DNA of 64,000 bases from NCBI GenBank assembly GCA_016790575.1, contig JAEUOU010000007.1, forward strand, positions 62,001 through 126,000, in the 5' to 3' direction. Each line of letters begins with the position of its first letter. Position 1 is the stretch's first letter. The notes beneath the pieces are model-generated. The model saw only the letters and a list, made by a program, of their open reading frames with translations, was not told the origin of the DNA and did not search any database. The stretch comes from Burkholderiaceae bacterium. GTDB lineage: Bacteria > Pseudomonadota > Gammaproteobacteria > Burkholderiales > Burkholderiaceae_C. Both the position numbers and the translations under genes were made by a program. Of the stretch, positions 1-9,019 are shown one piece after another.

Positions 1-1424
1 ACGCGCCAGGCGTCGTCGTCGGCGACGGGCGTCGTGAGCAAGGCCTCACCGGCATCGAGCCACTGATCGATCAAGGTGGTGGTCATCTCGGCCTTCCGGA
101 AAGCCGAGTGATCCACCAGGTCGCTGAGGAAACGCCCGTTGTTCTTCAGGCCCAGCAGGGGCGCCTGCGCCAGCGCGGCGCGCAGGCGGCGGATGGCATC
201 GGTGCGGTCGCGCCCGTGCACGATGATTTTTGCGACCATCGGGTCATAGAACGGCGACACCACCGCGCCTTCGCGGATGCCGTGATCGATGCGAACGCCA
301 CTGGCGATGCGACCGCTTTCGACGCCGCCCTGCACGGCGACTTCAGGCTTCCACCACAGCACCGTGCCGGTCTGGGGGGCGAAGCCGCTGTAGGGGTCTT
401 CCACGTACAGGCGGGCTTCGATGGCGTGGCCGGACAGGTGGACATCCTCCTGCCGGGCGGGCAGCGGGTCGCCGGCCGCGACCTGCAACTGCCACTCCAC
501 CAGGTCGTAACCGGTGACGCACTCCGTCACCGGGTGTTCCACCTGCAGGCGGGTGTTCATTTCCAGGAAATAGTGCTTCAGGTTGGCATCGACGATGAAC
601 TCCACCGTGCCGGCCCCCCGGTAGCCCACCGCCAGCGCGGCCGCCACGGCATCGCGCCCCATGGCCTCGCGCATGGCCGGCGAGACCACCGGCGACGGTG
701 CCTCCTCGATCACCTTCTGCCGCCGCCGCTGCGCCGTGCAGTCGCGCTCGCCCAGGTACACCGCATGACCGTGCGCATCGGCGAAAACCTGGATTTCAAT
801 GTGGCGGCCGTTGTCGATCAGGCGCTCCAGCATCAGGGTGCCGTCGCCAAAAGCGCTGGTGGCCTCGCGCCGGGCCCCGTCGATGGCGCCCTGCAATTCG
901 TCGTCGGCGCGCACCAGACGCATGCCACGCCCGCCGCCGCCGGCCACCGCCTTGACGAGCAAGGGGTAGCCCAGTTTTTTCGCCTCTGCAATGAGGGTGG
1001 CATCGCTCTGGTCTTCGCCCAGGTAGCCCGGCGCGCAGGGCACGCCGGCGGCCAGCATGCGTTTCTTGGCCAGGGCCTTGTCGCCCATGGCTTCGATGGC
1101 GGACGGCGGCGGGCCGATGAACACCAGACCGGCATCCATGCAGGCCTGGGCAAAGGCCGCGTTCTCGCTCAGGAAGCCGTAACCTGGGTGCAGGGCGTCG
1201 GCGCCGGTCTGGCGCGCGGCGTCCAGGATGGCGTCGAACTTCAGGTAGGACTCGGCCGCCGGGGAGGGGCCGATGTGCACCGCCTCGTCGGCGAGCGCCA
1301 CATGGGGTGCGTCACGGTCGGCGTCGCTGTAAACCGCCACGGTGGCATAGCCGAGTTTGCGCGCGGTGCGAATGACGCGGCAGGCGATTTCGCCCCGGTT
1401 GGCAATCAGAATTTTGTTAAACAT
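1..1424 (-). CDS. atuF: Acyl-CoA carboxylase biotin-carboxylase (alpha) subunit, probably geranyl-CoA carboxylase AtuF; 3' end outside window
   Basis: ATP-dependent carboxylation of biotin for an acyl-CoA carboxylase. About 474 residues are visible; the C-terminal biotin-carrier region lies beyond the left edge. It opens MFNKILIANRGEIACRVIRT, the classic biotin carboxylase N-terminus. The ATP-grasp glycine loop AGGGGRGMR is near residues 161-169 and the catalytic stretch EMNTRLQVEHPVTE near 290. It is the last visible gene of the minus-strand operon, after the hydratase, with a 167-bp inverted-repeat element in the gap. Alpha subunits of methylcrotonyl-CoA and geranyl-CoA carboxylase cannot be told apart by eye; the atu call rests on gene order and the beta subunit. 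The enzyme class is secure, the substrate is inference. Confidence 0.85.
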   Translation of the reverse strand, partial: MFNKILIANRGEIACRVIRTARKLGYATVAVYSDADRDAPHVALADEAVHIGPSPAAESYLKFDAILDAARQTGADALHPGYGFLSENAAFAQACMDAGLVFIGPPPSAIEAMGDKALAKKRMLAAGVPCAPGYLGEDQSDATLIAEAKKLGYPLLVKAVAGGGGRGMRLVRADDELQGAIDGARREATSAFGDGTLMLERLIDNGRHIEIQVFADAHGHAVYLGERDCTAQRRRQKVIEEAPSPVVSPAMREAMGRDAVAAALAVGYRGAGTVEFIVDANLKHYFLEMNTRLQVEHPVTECVTGYDLVEWQLQVAAGDPLPARQEDVHLSGHAIEARLYVEDPYSGFAPQTGTVLWWKPEVAVQGGVESGRIASGVRIDHGIREGAVVSPFYDPMVAKIIVHGRDRTDAIRRLRAALAQAPLLGLKNNGRFLSDLVDHSAFRKAEMTTTLIDQWLDAGEALLTTPVADDDAWR

Positions 1425-1439
1425 CGAATACCTTCGTCA

Positions 1440-1606
1440 GCGTTTGGGTGACACAGCGATTTGCGCAGGTAGAGGAGGAGCCCGCGCAGCGGGCGGGGCT
1501 GAAATCCGCGGCTCCGAGCCTGCCTGCGCAGGCTTGGACGGATTGAAGAGCCGTAGCCTCTGGCTGAGGTGCGTCCACGGAGCAAATTGCTGTGTCGCCC
1601 AAACGC
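1440..1606. repeat. Small element bounded by 25-bp terminal inverted repeats (MITE-like)
   Basis: The left arm at 1440-1464 and the right arm at 1582-1606 are reverse complements with two mismatches, enclosing about 117 bp. The interior has further short palindromes such as GCCTGCGCAGGC and no convincing gene. It fills the gap between the hydratase and the biotin carboxylase genes of one operon. The form fits a MITE-like insertion or a large RNA hairpin. I saw no second copy in the window and no clear target-site duplication. Confidence 0.6.
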
Positions 1607-1634
1607 CGCCCGCAAGGCCTTGTCTTTGAACAAC

Positions 1635-2453
1635 TCATCCCGGCACCCAGTTCGGTTTGCGCTTCTGCAGGAATGCGCCCATGCCCTCCATGGCCTCGGC
1701 CCCCTGGGCGGCGCGGGAAAAGATGGCGGCGGCCTCGTCGATCAGCGAGGCGGGCGTTTGCAGCCGGGCCTTGGCCATCAAGGCCTTGGTGGCGGCCAGG
1801 GCACCCGGACCGCAGGCGAGGATGTCGGCGAGCACCGCGTCCAGCGCTGCTTGCAGCTGGGCGGCCTCCACCTGCTGGTGCACCAGCCCGATCCGCAGCG
1901 CCGCCGCGGCGTCGAGCCGGCCGCCGGTGACCGCCAGCCGCTTGGCCTGCGAATAGCCCAGCCGCTCCACCAGGAACGGCGCGATCTGCGCGGGCACGAC
2001 GCCCAGCGAGGTCTCGGGCAGGCGGAAGCTCGCGGTCTCCGTGGCGATGGCCACATCGGCCACGCAGGCCAGGCCGAAGCCGCCGCCCATCACCGTGCCT
2101 TCCAGCAGCGCGACGATGGCCAGCGGGGAATTGGCAAAGGCGGCGCACAGGTGGCCGAAGCGGGCATTGACCTCGGCGATCGGGTCGGATCCGTCGGTAC
2201 CGCCCTGCAGGGCGCGCATGCGGGCCGCCGCCATGTCCTTGAGGTCGCCGCCGGAGCAGAAGTGCCCGCCGGCACCGCGCAGCACAATCACGCGCACCGC
2301 ATCGGCCGCCCCGACGGTCTGCTCGGCCTGCGCCAGCGCCTGCTGCAGCTCGCCCACCATGGCCAGCGACATGGCGTTGCGGGACTCGGGGCGGTTCAGC
2401 GTGAGGCCGAGCACCGGCCCCTGGCGCTGCGCGATGAGGGTTTCGAATGTCAT
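1635..2453 (-). CDS. atuE: Enoyl-CoA hydratase/isomerase family protein, probably AtuE-type isohexenylglutaconyl-CoA hydratase
   Basis: Crotonase-fold enzyme of 272 residues, the usual length, that hydrates the unsaturated product of the carboxylase. The oxyanion-hole stretches are clear: HFCSGGDLKDM near residue 65 and EGTVMGGGFGLACVADVAIA near 120. It starts 17 bp after the acyl-CoA dehydrogenase stop and precedes the biotin carboxylase gene, so it belongs to the same transcript. In the leucine pathway the same position is held by 3-methylglutaconyl-CoA hydratase (LiuC). Here gene order (beta subunit, dehydrogenase, hydratase, alpha subunit) matches atuCDEF rather than liuABCD. Family is certain; the substrate is inferred. 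Confidence 0.75.
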   Translation of the reverse strand: MTFETLIAQRQGPVLGLTLNRPESRNAMSLAMVGELQQALAQAEQTVGAADAVRVIVLRGAGGHFCSGGDLKDMAAARMRALQGGTDGSDPIAEVNARFGHLCAAFANSPLAIVALLEGTVMGGGFGLACVADVAIATETASFRLPETSLGVVPAQIAPFLVERLGYSQAKRLAVTGGRLDAAAALRIGLVHQQVEAAQLQAALDAVLADILACGPGALAATKALMAKARLQTPASLIDEAAAIFSRAAQGAEAMEGMGAFLQKRKPNWVPG

Positions 2454-2470
2454 GGCGATTCGCTCCCGCC

Positions 2471-3625
2471 TCAGCCTTGCTTGCCCGGCAGCGTGCCTTC
2501 GAGCTTGCAGATGATGCCCAGCATGATCTCGTCGGCGCCGCCGCCGATTGAGATCAGCCGACCGTCGCGGTACGACTGCGAAATCGGGTTGTCGGCGGTG
2601 AAGCCCATGCCGCCCCAGTACTGCAGGCAGCTGTCGGCCACCTCGCGGGTCAGGCGGCCGGCCTTGAGCTTGGCCATCGAGGCCAGCTTGGTCACGTCCT
2701 TGCCCGACACGTAGGACTCCACCGCGCGATAGGTCAGCGACCGCAGCGCCTCGACCTCGGTGCGCAGTTCGGCCAGGCGGAAATGCACCACCTGGTTGTT
2801 CAGGATGGGCTGCCCGAAGGTCTGGCGCTGGCGGGTGTACTCGATGGTCTGATCGATCAGGTTGTCGAGCGAGCGCAAGGAGCCCGCAGCGCCGTACAGG
2901 CGCTCTTCCTGGAACTGCAGCATCTGCAGCATGAAGCCCATGCCCTCCTGGCCAATGACGTTGCGCCGGGGTACGCGCACGTTGTCGAAAAACAGCTGCG
3001 CGGTATCACTGGAATGCATGCCGATCTTCTCGATCTTCTGGCGCGTGATGCCCGGCGCGTCCATCGGCACCATGATCAGCGACTTGTTCTTGTGGGCGGG
3101 CCCTTCGCTGGTGTTGGCCAGCAGACAGCACCAGTCGGCCTGCATGCCGTTGGTGATCCACATCTTGGAGCCGTTGATGACATAGTCGTCGCCCTCCTTG
3201 CGGGCCGCGGTCTTGAGCGCCGCCACATCCGAGCCCCCGGTGACTTCGCTCACGCCCAGGCATCCGACCCTGTCGCCGGCGATGGCAGGGGCCAGGAACT
3301 CCTTGCGCAGTTCATCCGAACCGAAGCGCGCCAGCGCCGGCGTGCACATGTCGGTCTGCACGCCGATGGCCATCGGCACGCCGCCGACGTTGCAGTCGCC
3401 CAGCGCCTCGGCCATCACCATCGAATAGCTGAAATCGAGCCCCATGCCGCCGAATTCGGTGGGGTACTTGATGCCCAGCAGGCCCAGGTCACCCAGCTTC
3501 TTGAACAGCTCACGGGCCGGGAACTGCCCGGCTTTTTCCCATTCCTTGGTGAACGGGTTGATTTCGTTGGCGACGAACTTGCGAACGGTGTCGGCGATTT
3601 GGTTGTGCTCGGCGGTGAATTTCAT
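2471..3625 (-). CDS. atuD: Acyl-CoA dehydrogenase, probably AtuD-type citronellyl-CoA dehydrogenase
   Basis: Flavin-dependent acyl-CoA dehydrogenase of 384 residues. The FAD and substrate motifs are present: LGVSEVTGGSDVA and WITNGMQADW in the middle domain, and the C-terminal stretch CLQYWGGMGFTADNPISQSY. The glutamate of QEERLYGAAG sits where isovaleryl-CoA dehydrogenase has its catalytic base, while the usual C-terminal glutamate position reads IGGGADEIM, as in the isovaleryl/long-chain type. The start FTAEHNQIADTVRKFV with EINPFTKEWEKAGQFP reads like terpene-utilisation AtuD proteins rather than LiuA. The ATG at 3625 was chosen because family similarity begins there. The gene lies between the beta subunit and the hydratase with short gaps. 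Confidence 0.75.
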   Translation of the reverse strand: MKFTAEHNQIADTVRKFVANEINPFTKEWEKAGQFPARELFKKLGDLGLLGIKYPTEFGGMGLDFSYSMVMAEALGDCNVGGVPMAIGVQTDMCTPALARFGSDELRKEFLAPAIAGDRVGCLGVSEVTGGSDVAALKTAARKEGDDYVINGSKMWITNGMQADWCCLLANTSEGPAHKNKSLIMVPMDAPGITRQKIEKIGMHSSDTAQLFFDNVRVPRRNVIGQEGMGFMLQMLQFQEERLYGAAGSLRSLDNLIDQTIEYTRQRQTFGQPILNNQVVHFRLAELRTEVEALRSLTYRAVESYVSGKDVTKLASMAKLKAGRLTREVADSCLQYWGGMGFTADNPISQSYRDGRLISIGGGADEIMLGIICKLEGTLPGKQG

Positions 3626-3671
3626 GGGGCAGTCTCGGGTTGGAATCGGAAAAACGGGCCGGATCGGCGGG

Positions 3672-5282
3672 CTACAGGCGGGCCACGCCAAAGGTGTTGG
3701 GATGGAGTGCGCGGCCTTCGGCTTCGGCGGCCATCGCCAGGCACAGGCCCAGGATGCGGCGGGTGTCGCGCGGGTCGATGATCCCGTCGTCCCACAGCCG
3801 GGCGGTGCCGAACAGGGCCGCGCTCTCCTTGTCGAGGCGCTGGCGCAGGCCGTCCGACATGGCCTGCAAGGCCTCGTCATTCACCGGCATGCCCATGCGT
3901 TCGATCTTGGCGCGGTTGACGATGTCCATCACCTTGGCGGCCTGCGCGCCGCCCATCACCGCGGTGCGCGCCGTGGGCCAGGCGAAGATGAAGCGGGGGT
4001 CGAAGCCGCGGCCGCACATGCCGTAGTTGCCGGCGCCGAACGAGCCACCCATCACGATGGTGAACTTGGGCACCCGCGCGTTGGCCACCGCCTGGATCAT
4101 CTTGGAGCCATGCTTGATCGCGCCGCTGCGCTCGGCCACCGATCCCACCATGTAGCCGGTGGTGTTCTGCAGGAAGACCAGCGGCGTGCCGCTCTGGTCG
4201 CACAGCTGGATGAATTGCGCGGCCTTGGTGGAGCCGCTGGGCTGGATCGGGCCGTTGTTGCCCAGGATGCCCACCAGGTGGCTGTGGATGCGGGCGTGGC
4301 CGCACATCGTCTCGCTGGCATAGCCGGCCTTGAACTCCAGGAAATCCGAGCCGTCGACCAGGCGCGCGATGATCTCGCGCACGTCGTAGGGCTCGCGGTC
4401 GTCAGCCGGCACGATGCCCATCAGTTCCTGCTCGTCGAACAGGGGTTCCGCAAAACCGGTGGGCGGTTGCACCGTGTCCCAGCGCAGCTTGTCCATCACT
4501 TCGCGCGTCATCGCGATCGCATGGGCGTCGTCCTCGGTCAGGTATTCGCCCAGGCCGGTGACCTGGGCGTGGGTCTCGGCCCCGCCGAGTTCTTCGTCGG
4601 TGCAGTCTTCGCCGATGGCGGCCTTGACCAGCGGCGGCCCGGCCAGGTAGATGCTGGAACGTCCGCGCACCAGGATCACATAGTCCGACAGGCCCGGCAG
4701 GTAGGCACCGCCCGCGGTGCTGGAGCCGTGCACCACCGAAATCTGCGGGATGCCGGCGGCCGACATGCGCGCCTGGTTCGCAAAGCTGCGCCCGCCGTCG
4801 ACAAAGATTTCGGCCTGGTACATCAGGTTGGCGCCGCCGCTTTCCACCAGGTAGATGACGGGCAGCTTGTTTTCCACCGCGATGCCCTGGGCCCGCAACG
4901 CCTTTTTCAGGCCCATGGGGGCGACGGTTCCGCCTTTGACGGCGCTGTCGCTGGCGGAGATCAGGCATCGGCGACCGGCCACCACGCCGATACCGACGAT
5001 GGAGCCACCCCCGAGCACCGCCTTCTTGCCGTCGTCGTCGTGCATGTTCAGGCCGGCCAGCCGGCTCAGTTCCAGAAACGGCGTGCCGCGGTCCAGCAGG
5101 CGCGCGACGCGTTCGCGCGGCAGCAGCTGGCCGCGCTTGTCGAACTTGTCGCGTTTCGATTCGGATTCGGCGATGACCAGGTTCTCCAGCCGCTGGACCT
5201 CGGCCAGCAGCTCGCCCATGCGGGTGGCGTTGGCGGCGAAGGCCTCGCTGCGGGGATTGATCTTGGAACGGATGACAGGCAT
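3672..5282 (-). CDS. atuC: Acyl-CoA carboxylase carboxyltransferase (beta) subunit, probably geranyl-CoA carboxylase AtuC
   Basis: First gene of the catabolic operon, 536 residues, transferring carboxyl from biotin to a branched acyl-CoA. Both crotonase-like carboxyltransferase halves are present; acyl-CoA and biotin loops include VESGGANLMYQAEIFVDGG near 146-164, HGSSTAGGAYLPGLSD near 185-200 and GGSFGAGNYGMCGRGFDPRF in the C half. Methylcrotonyl-CoA carboxylases typically read ANLPRQA and then a bulky aromatic segment, whereas the Gly-Gly here at 163-164 resembles geranyl-CoA carboxylase, where a glycine opens the pocket for the longer substrate. That makes AtuC more likely than LiuB. The residue equivalence was judged from memory of the families and needs an alignment. 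Confidence 0.75.
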   Translation of the reverse strand: MPVIRSKINPRSEAFAANATRMGELLAEVQRLENLVIAESESKRDKFDKRGQLLPRERVARLLDRGTPFLELSRLAGLNMHDDDGKKAVLGGGSIVGIGVVAGRRCLISASDSAVKGGTVAPMGLKKALRAQGIAVENKLPVIYLVESGGANLMYQAEIFVDGGRSFANQARMSAAGIPQISVVHGSSTAGGAYLPGLSDYVILVRGRSSIYLAGPPLVKAAIGEDCTDEELGGAETHAQVTGLGEYLTEDDAHAIAMTREVMDKLRWDTVQPPTGFAEPLFDEQELMGIVPADDREPYDVREIIARLVDGSDFLEFKAGYASETMCGHARIHSHLVGILGNNGPIQPSGSTKAAQFIQLCDQSGTPLVFLQNTTGYMVGSVAERSGAIKHGSKMIQAVANARVPKFTIVMGGSFGAGNYGMCGRGFDPRFIFAWPTARTAVMGGAQAAKVMDIVNRAKIERMGMPVNDEALQAMSDGLRQRLDKESAALFGTARLWDDGIIDPRDTRRILGLCLAMAAEAEGRALHPNTFGVARL

Positions 5283-5328
5283 GCGAACGGATCCCTTTCG
5301 GTTGAATGTGCTGCATTGGAAACGAAGG

Positions 5329-5342
5329 TGACGTTAACGTCA
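5329..5342. promoter_or_regulatory. 14-bp perfect palindrome, candidate operator of the LiuR-type MerR regulator
   Basis: TGACGTTAACGTCA is self-complementary over all 14 bases. It lies 47 bp upstream of the carboxyltransferase start, in the spacer shared with the divergent SCP2 gene. MerR proteins of the LiuR group are known to recognise paired ACGT half-sites upstream of branched acyl-CoA genes, and such a regulator is encoded just to the right (5762). The regulatory link is inferred. Confidence 0.6.
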
Positions 5343-5448
5343 ACCAAATACCTATTAGGGAATTTACCTATGCTTTGCGGAATGGGCAAACGGTAGGATC
5401 GCGCCGTTTCTCGCTTTCCATCAGACTTCACCCGAACAGGAACCCACC

Positions 5449-5745
5449 ATGACCCTCGACGAATGCACCCAAGCCATCCGCGCGAAAGTGGGCAGCGACA
5501 GCGGCCTCAACGCCAGCCTCAAGTTCGACTGCGGCAATGACGGAACCGTGTATGTGGACGGCAAAAGCACGCCCAATTCAGTCAGCAATGACAACAAGGA
5601 AGCCGATTGCACCGTCGGCATCACGCTGGAGAACCTGACCGCCATGCTCGAAGGCGATCTGGACCCGGCCACCGGGTTCATGATGGGCAAACTCAAGGTG
5701 AGTGGCGACATGAGCGTCGCGCTCCGTCTGCAGCGGGTGATCTGA
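5449..5745 (+). CDS. SCP2 sterol-binding domain protein
   Basis: A 98-residue single-domain protein. The pattern of an N-terminal amphipathic helix, KFDCGNDGTVYVDG, then EADCTVGITLENLTAMLEGDLDPATGFMMGKLKVSGDMSVALRLQ is the standard SCP2 fold core, which binds lipids or acyl-CoA in a hydrophobic pocket. It is soluble and has no signal peptide. It is divergent from the acyl-CoA carboxylase operon and 16 bp ahead of the MerR gene, so it may buffer or deliver the hydrophobic acyl-CoA substrates of that pathway. Ligand unknown. Confidence 0.85.
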   Translation: MTLDECTQAIRAKVGSDSGLNASLKFDCGNDGTVYVDGKSTPNSVSNDNKEADCTVGITLENLTAMLEGDLDPATGFMMGKLKVSGDMSVALRLQRVI

Positions 5746-5761
5746 CCTACGGGCCACATCC

Positions 5762-6277
5762 ATGACCGCGACTGGTGCCAGTGCGTCGCTGGACGACCCC
5801 GAGGCGGGCTCCCAGGAGCACAGCCTGGGGCCGGCGGATGCCCGTGCGTTCGTCGCGTCCCACCAGGAAACCGCCACCACCGAGCTGTTCGGCATTACCG
5901 AGCTGTGCAAGGCGTTCGGCATCACCTTGCGGGCGTTGCGCTTCTATGAGGACAAAGGCCTTCTCGCACCCATGCGGGTCAACGGGGCGCGGGTCTACAC
6001 CCGCCGCGACCGCGCCAGGCTCGCGCTGATACTGCGCGCGAAAGAAATCGGTTCGCCCCTGTCGGAGATCAAACACTACCTCGACCTCTACGGCGACCGG
6101 GGTGAGGGGCGGGCCCAGCAATTGGACTATGTCATCGCCCGGACCGACACCGCCATACGAGACCTTGAGGCGAAGCGGGCGAAAATCGACGAAACCCTGG
6201 CCGAACTGCGGGTCATCAACACCAACAGCCGCCGGCAGCTGGAGTTGCGCCGCCGTGACGGCAGCCCATCATCCTGA
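5762..6277 (+). CDS. MerR-family transcriptional regulator, LiuR-type
   Basis: A 171-residue protein with about 40 extra N-terminal residues before the MerR winged helix (GITELCKAFGITLRALRFYE, then DKGLLAPMRVNGARVYTRRD), followed by a long C-terminal dimerisation helix (YVIARTDTAIRDLEAKRAKI). There are no metal-binding cysteines near the C-terminus, which fits the branched-acyl-CoA (LiuR-like) group rather than metal sensors. It forms a short operon with the SCP2 gene. The perfect palindrome at 5329-5342 in the divergent promoter is its likely operator, which would let it control both the catabolic operon and itself. The effector is not visible from sequence. Confidence 0.8.
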   Translation: MTATGASASLDDPEAGSQEHSLGPADARAFVASHQETATTELFGITELCKAFGITLRALRFYEDKGLLAPMRVNGARVYTRRDRARLALILRAKEIGSPLSEIKHYLDLYGDRGEGRAQQLDYVIARTDTAIRDLEAKRAKIDETLAELRVINTNSRRQLELRRRDGSPSS

Positions 6278-6382
6278 GGCCGGCCCGGGGCAGCCGGGCA
6301 TTTCGGTGAAAATCGGCCTTGTCTCTTGGCCGCACGTCCGCACCGGACGTCCGGTCACCCGCCGATCACTGCCCCACCTGCC

Positions 6383-9019
6383 TTGACCACCCCTGCCGAT
6401 TCTTCGCCGGCCCCGTCTTCCGCTTGCGGGCATACGCCCATGATGGCCCAGTACCTGGCCATCAAGGCGGATTTCCCGGACACGCTGGTGTTCTACCGCA
6501 TGGGGGATTTCTACGAGCTGTTCTGGGCCGACGCCGAAAAGGCCGCCCGGCTGCTGGACATCACCCTGACCCGGCGCGGTCAGTCGGCCGGGCAGCCGGT
6601 GGTCATGGCCGGGGTTCCGTTTCATGCCGTGGAAAACTACCTGGCCCGGCTGATCCGCCTGGGCGAATCGGTGGCCATCTGCGAGCAGGTCGGCGATGTG
6701 GCCACGGCCAAAGGCCCGGTGGAACGAAAAGTGGTTCGGGTGGTCACGCCCGGCACGCTGACCGATGCCGAACTGCTGTCTGAAAAAACGGAAACGCTGC
6801 TGCTGGCGGTGCACCAGGGGCCGCGCGCCACCTGCGGCCTGGCCTGGCTGAGCGTGACCCGCGGTGAACTGCATCTGGCGGAATGCCCGCTGGACGAGCT
6901 GGGCGACTGGCTGCAGCGCATCGGACCGAGCGAGATGCTGGCCAGTGGCGGCGTCACCCACAGTTTCGAGCAGCGCCTGAACACGCTGCGCCGCGCGGGC
7001 GGCACCGGCCCGTCCTGCACCACCCGGCCCTCGTGGCAGTTCGACGCCGATCTGGGCCGGCGCAAACTGCTGGAGTCGCTGCAGGTCGCCAGCCTGGGCG
7101 CCTGGTCCGCCGACGATCTGCCCCAAGCCCACGCCGCCGCCTCGGCCCTGCTGGCCTATGCCGAGCACACCCAGGGCCGCGCGCTGACGCATCTGCAGGG
7201 CATCCGCGTCGAGCGGCGGGGCGAGCACATCGACCTGCCCCCCACCACCCGGCGCAATCTGGAGCTGGTGCAGACCCTGAAGGGCGAGGAGGCGCCGACG
7301 CTGTTTTCGCTGCTGGACACCTGCATGACCGGCATGGGCAGCCGTGCGCTGAAAAGCTGGCTGCTGGCGCCCCCGCGCGAACGCGGTGTGGCGGCGGCGC
7401 GGCAACAGGCGGTGGCGGCGTTGCGCGGCGACGGCGGTGGCGGCCCGTGGCAGGCGTTGCGCACCCAGCTCAAGGGCAGCAGCGACGTGCAGCGCATCAC
7501 CGCCCGCATCGCACTGCGCCAGGTGCGGCCGCGCGAGCTGGTGGCGTTGCGCCAGACACTGCAAAAAGCAGAGCAAATCATCACCATTTCACGCTGGGAA
7601 GAGCCACTTTTGGCTCAGATTTGTGCCCAGCTGACCCCGCCGCCGGGCTGTGCCGGCCTGCTGGCCCAGGCGCTGATGGAGGAGCCCGCCGCGCTGGTCC
7701 GTGACGGCGGCGTGATCGCCCCCGGACTGGATGCCGAACTCGACGAGCTGCGCGCCATCCAGACGAACTGCGACGCCTTTCTGCTCGATCTCGAAACCCG
7801 GGAGAAAGCCCGCTCCGGCATCGCCAACCTGCGGGTGCAGTTCAACAAGGTGCACGGCTTCTACATCGAAGTCACTCAGGGCCAGCTGGACAAGGTGCCC
7901 GACGACTACCGCCGCCGCCAGACGCTGAAGAACGCCGAGCGCTTCATCACGCCGGAACTCAAGGCCTTCGAAGACAAGGCCCTGTCGGCCCAGGAGCGGG
8001 CGCTGGCGCGCGAGAAATGGCTGTACGAACAGTTGCTGGATCACCTGCAGTCTTTTGTGCCGGCCCTCACCCGCCTGGCGCAGGCGCTGGCGGCACTCGA
8101 CGCCCTGTGCGCGCTGGCCGAGCGGTCACTGACGCTCGACTGGTGCGCGCCCACCTTTGTGCGCGAGCCGTGCATCGAAATCCGCGGCGGGCGCCACCCG
8201 GTGGTGGAAGCGCGCCTGGCCGAGCTGTCCGGCGGCGCCTTCATCGCCAACGACACGGTGCTCGGGCCCAAACAGCGCCTGCAAATCATCACCGGGCCCA
8301 ACATGGGCGGCAAGAGTACCTACATGCGCCAGGTGGCATTGATTGTGCTTCTGGCCAGCATGGGCAGTTTTGTTCCCGCCAGCGCCTGCCGCCTCGGCCC
8401 CATCGATGCCATTCACACCCGCATCGGCGCGGCCGACGACCTGGCCAATGCCCAGTCCACCTTCATGCTGGAGATGACCGAGGCCGCGCAGATCCTGCAC
8501 AGCGCCACGCCCCACAGCCTGGTGCTGATGGACGAAATCGGCCGTGGCACCAGCACCTTTGACGGGCTGGCGCTGGCCAGCGGCATCGCCACCCAGCTGC
8601 ACGACCGCACGCAGGCGTTCGCGCTGTTCGCCACCCACTATTTCGAGCTGACCGAGTTTCCCGCCACGCACCACGCGGCGGTGAACGTTCATGTCAGCGC
8701 GGCCGAATCGGGGCACGACATCGTGTTCCTGCATGAAATCCAGCCCGGCCCGGCCAGCCGCAGCTACGGCATCCAGGTCGCCCGCCTGGCCGGCATGCCG
8801 GCCGCCGTGCTCCACCACGCCCGCCACGTGCTGGCCGCGCTCGAATCCGGCGCCAGCGAAAGCCGCGCCCAAGTCGACCTGTTTGCGCCGCCTCCAGCCA
8901 GCGATACGCCCCCGCCCAGCCCGGTGGAGCGCCGCCTGGCCGAGATCGATCCCGATGTGCTCTCGCCCCGCGAAGCACTCGAAGCCCTCTACTCCCTCAA
9001 AAGACTGCAACAACCATGA
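6383..9019 (+). CDS. mutS: DNA mismatch repair protein MutS
   Basis: Recognises mismatches and starts mismatch repair with MutL. 878 residues from the TTG start chosen here; ATG 6440 and an upstream TTG at 6326 are alternatives. The mismatch-wedge motif MGDFYELF lies near the N-terminus, the Walker [10 protein letters not shown] near 638-646, the Walker [17 protein letters not shown] follows, and [11 protein letters not shown] is the D-loop region. The helix-turn-helix end and C-terminal tail are complete. A copy of the dispersed repeat (7568-7608) lies in frame in the lever domain, coding for an atypical segment around residues 396-409 ([12 protein letters not shown]). The last codons overlap the next gene by 4 bp. 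Confidence 0.97.
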   Translation: MTTPADSSPAPSSACGHTPMMAQYLAIKADFPDTLVFYRMGDFYELFWADAEKAARLLDITLTRRGQSAGQPVVMAGVPFHAVENYLARLIRLGESVAICEQVGDVATAKGPVERKVVRVVTPGTLTDAELLSEKTETLLLAVHQGPRATCGLAWLSVTRGELHLAECPLDELGDWLQRIGPSEMLASGGVTHSFEQRLNTLRRAGGTGPSCTTRPSWQFDADLGRRKLLESLQVASLGAWSADDLPQAHAAASALLAYAEHTQGRALTHLQGIRVERRGEHIDLPPTTRRNLELVQTLKGEEAPTLFSLLDTCMTGMGSRALKSWLLAPPRERGVAAARQQAVAALRGDGGGGPWQALRTQLKGSSDVQRITARIALRQVRPRELVALRQTLQKAEQIITISRWEEPLLAQICAQLTPPPGCAGLLAQALMEEPAALVRDGGVIAPGLDAELDELRAIQTNCDAFLLDLETREKARSGIANLRVQFNKVHGFYIEVTQGQLDKVPDDYRRRQTLKNAERFITPELKAFEDKALSAQERALAREKWLYEQLLDHLQSFVPALTRLAQALAALDALCALAERSLTLDWCAPTFVREPCIEIRGGRHPVVEARLAELSGGAFIANDTVLGPKQRLQIITGPNMGGKSTYMRQVALIVLLASMGSFVPASACRLGPIDAIHTRIGAADDLANAQSTFMLEMTEAAQILHSATPHSLVLMDEIGRGTSTFDGLALASGIATQLHDRTQAFALFATHYFELTEFPATHHAAVNVHVSAAESGHDIVFLHEIQPGPASRSYGIQVARLAGMPAAVLHHARHVLAALESGASESRAQVDLFAPPPASDTPPPSPVERRLAEIDPDVLSPREALEALYSLKRLQQP
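7568..7608 (+). repeat. Dispersed short repeat, copy 1, inside mutS
   Basis: The core ATCACCATTTCACGCTGGG matches the family consensus (CAATAGCAAACAATGACC followed by TTTTCACGCTGGGTATCGGC). It reads through mutS without breaking the frame and is among the more diverged copies. Confidence 0.55.

Noticed and set aside
108-1451. Long open frame antisense to the biotin carboxylase gene
   Set aside because: GC-rich coding leaves open antisense frames; the translation lacks any motif, while the minus-strand frame has a perfect biotin carboxylase sequence.
3444-5396. 650-codon plus-strand frame over the carboxyltransferase gene
   Set aside because: Low-complexity His/Ala/Gly-rich shadow of a real gene on the other strand.
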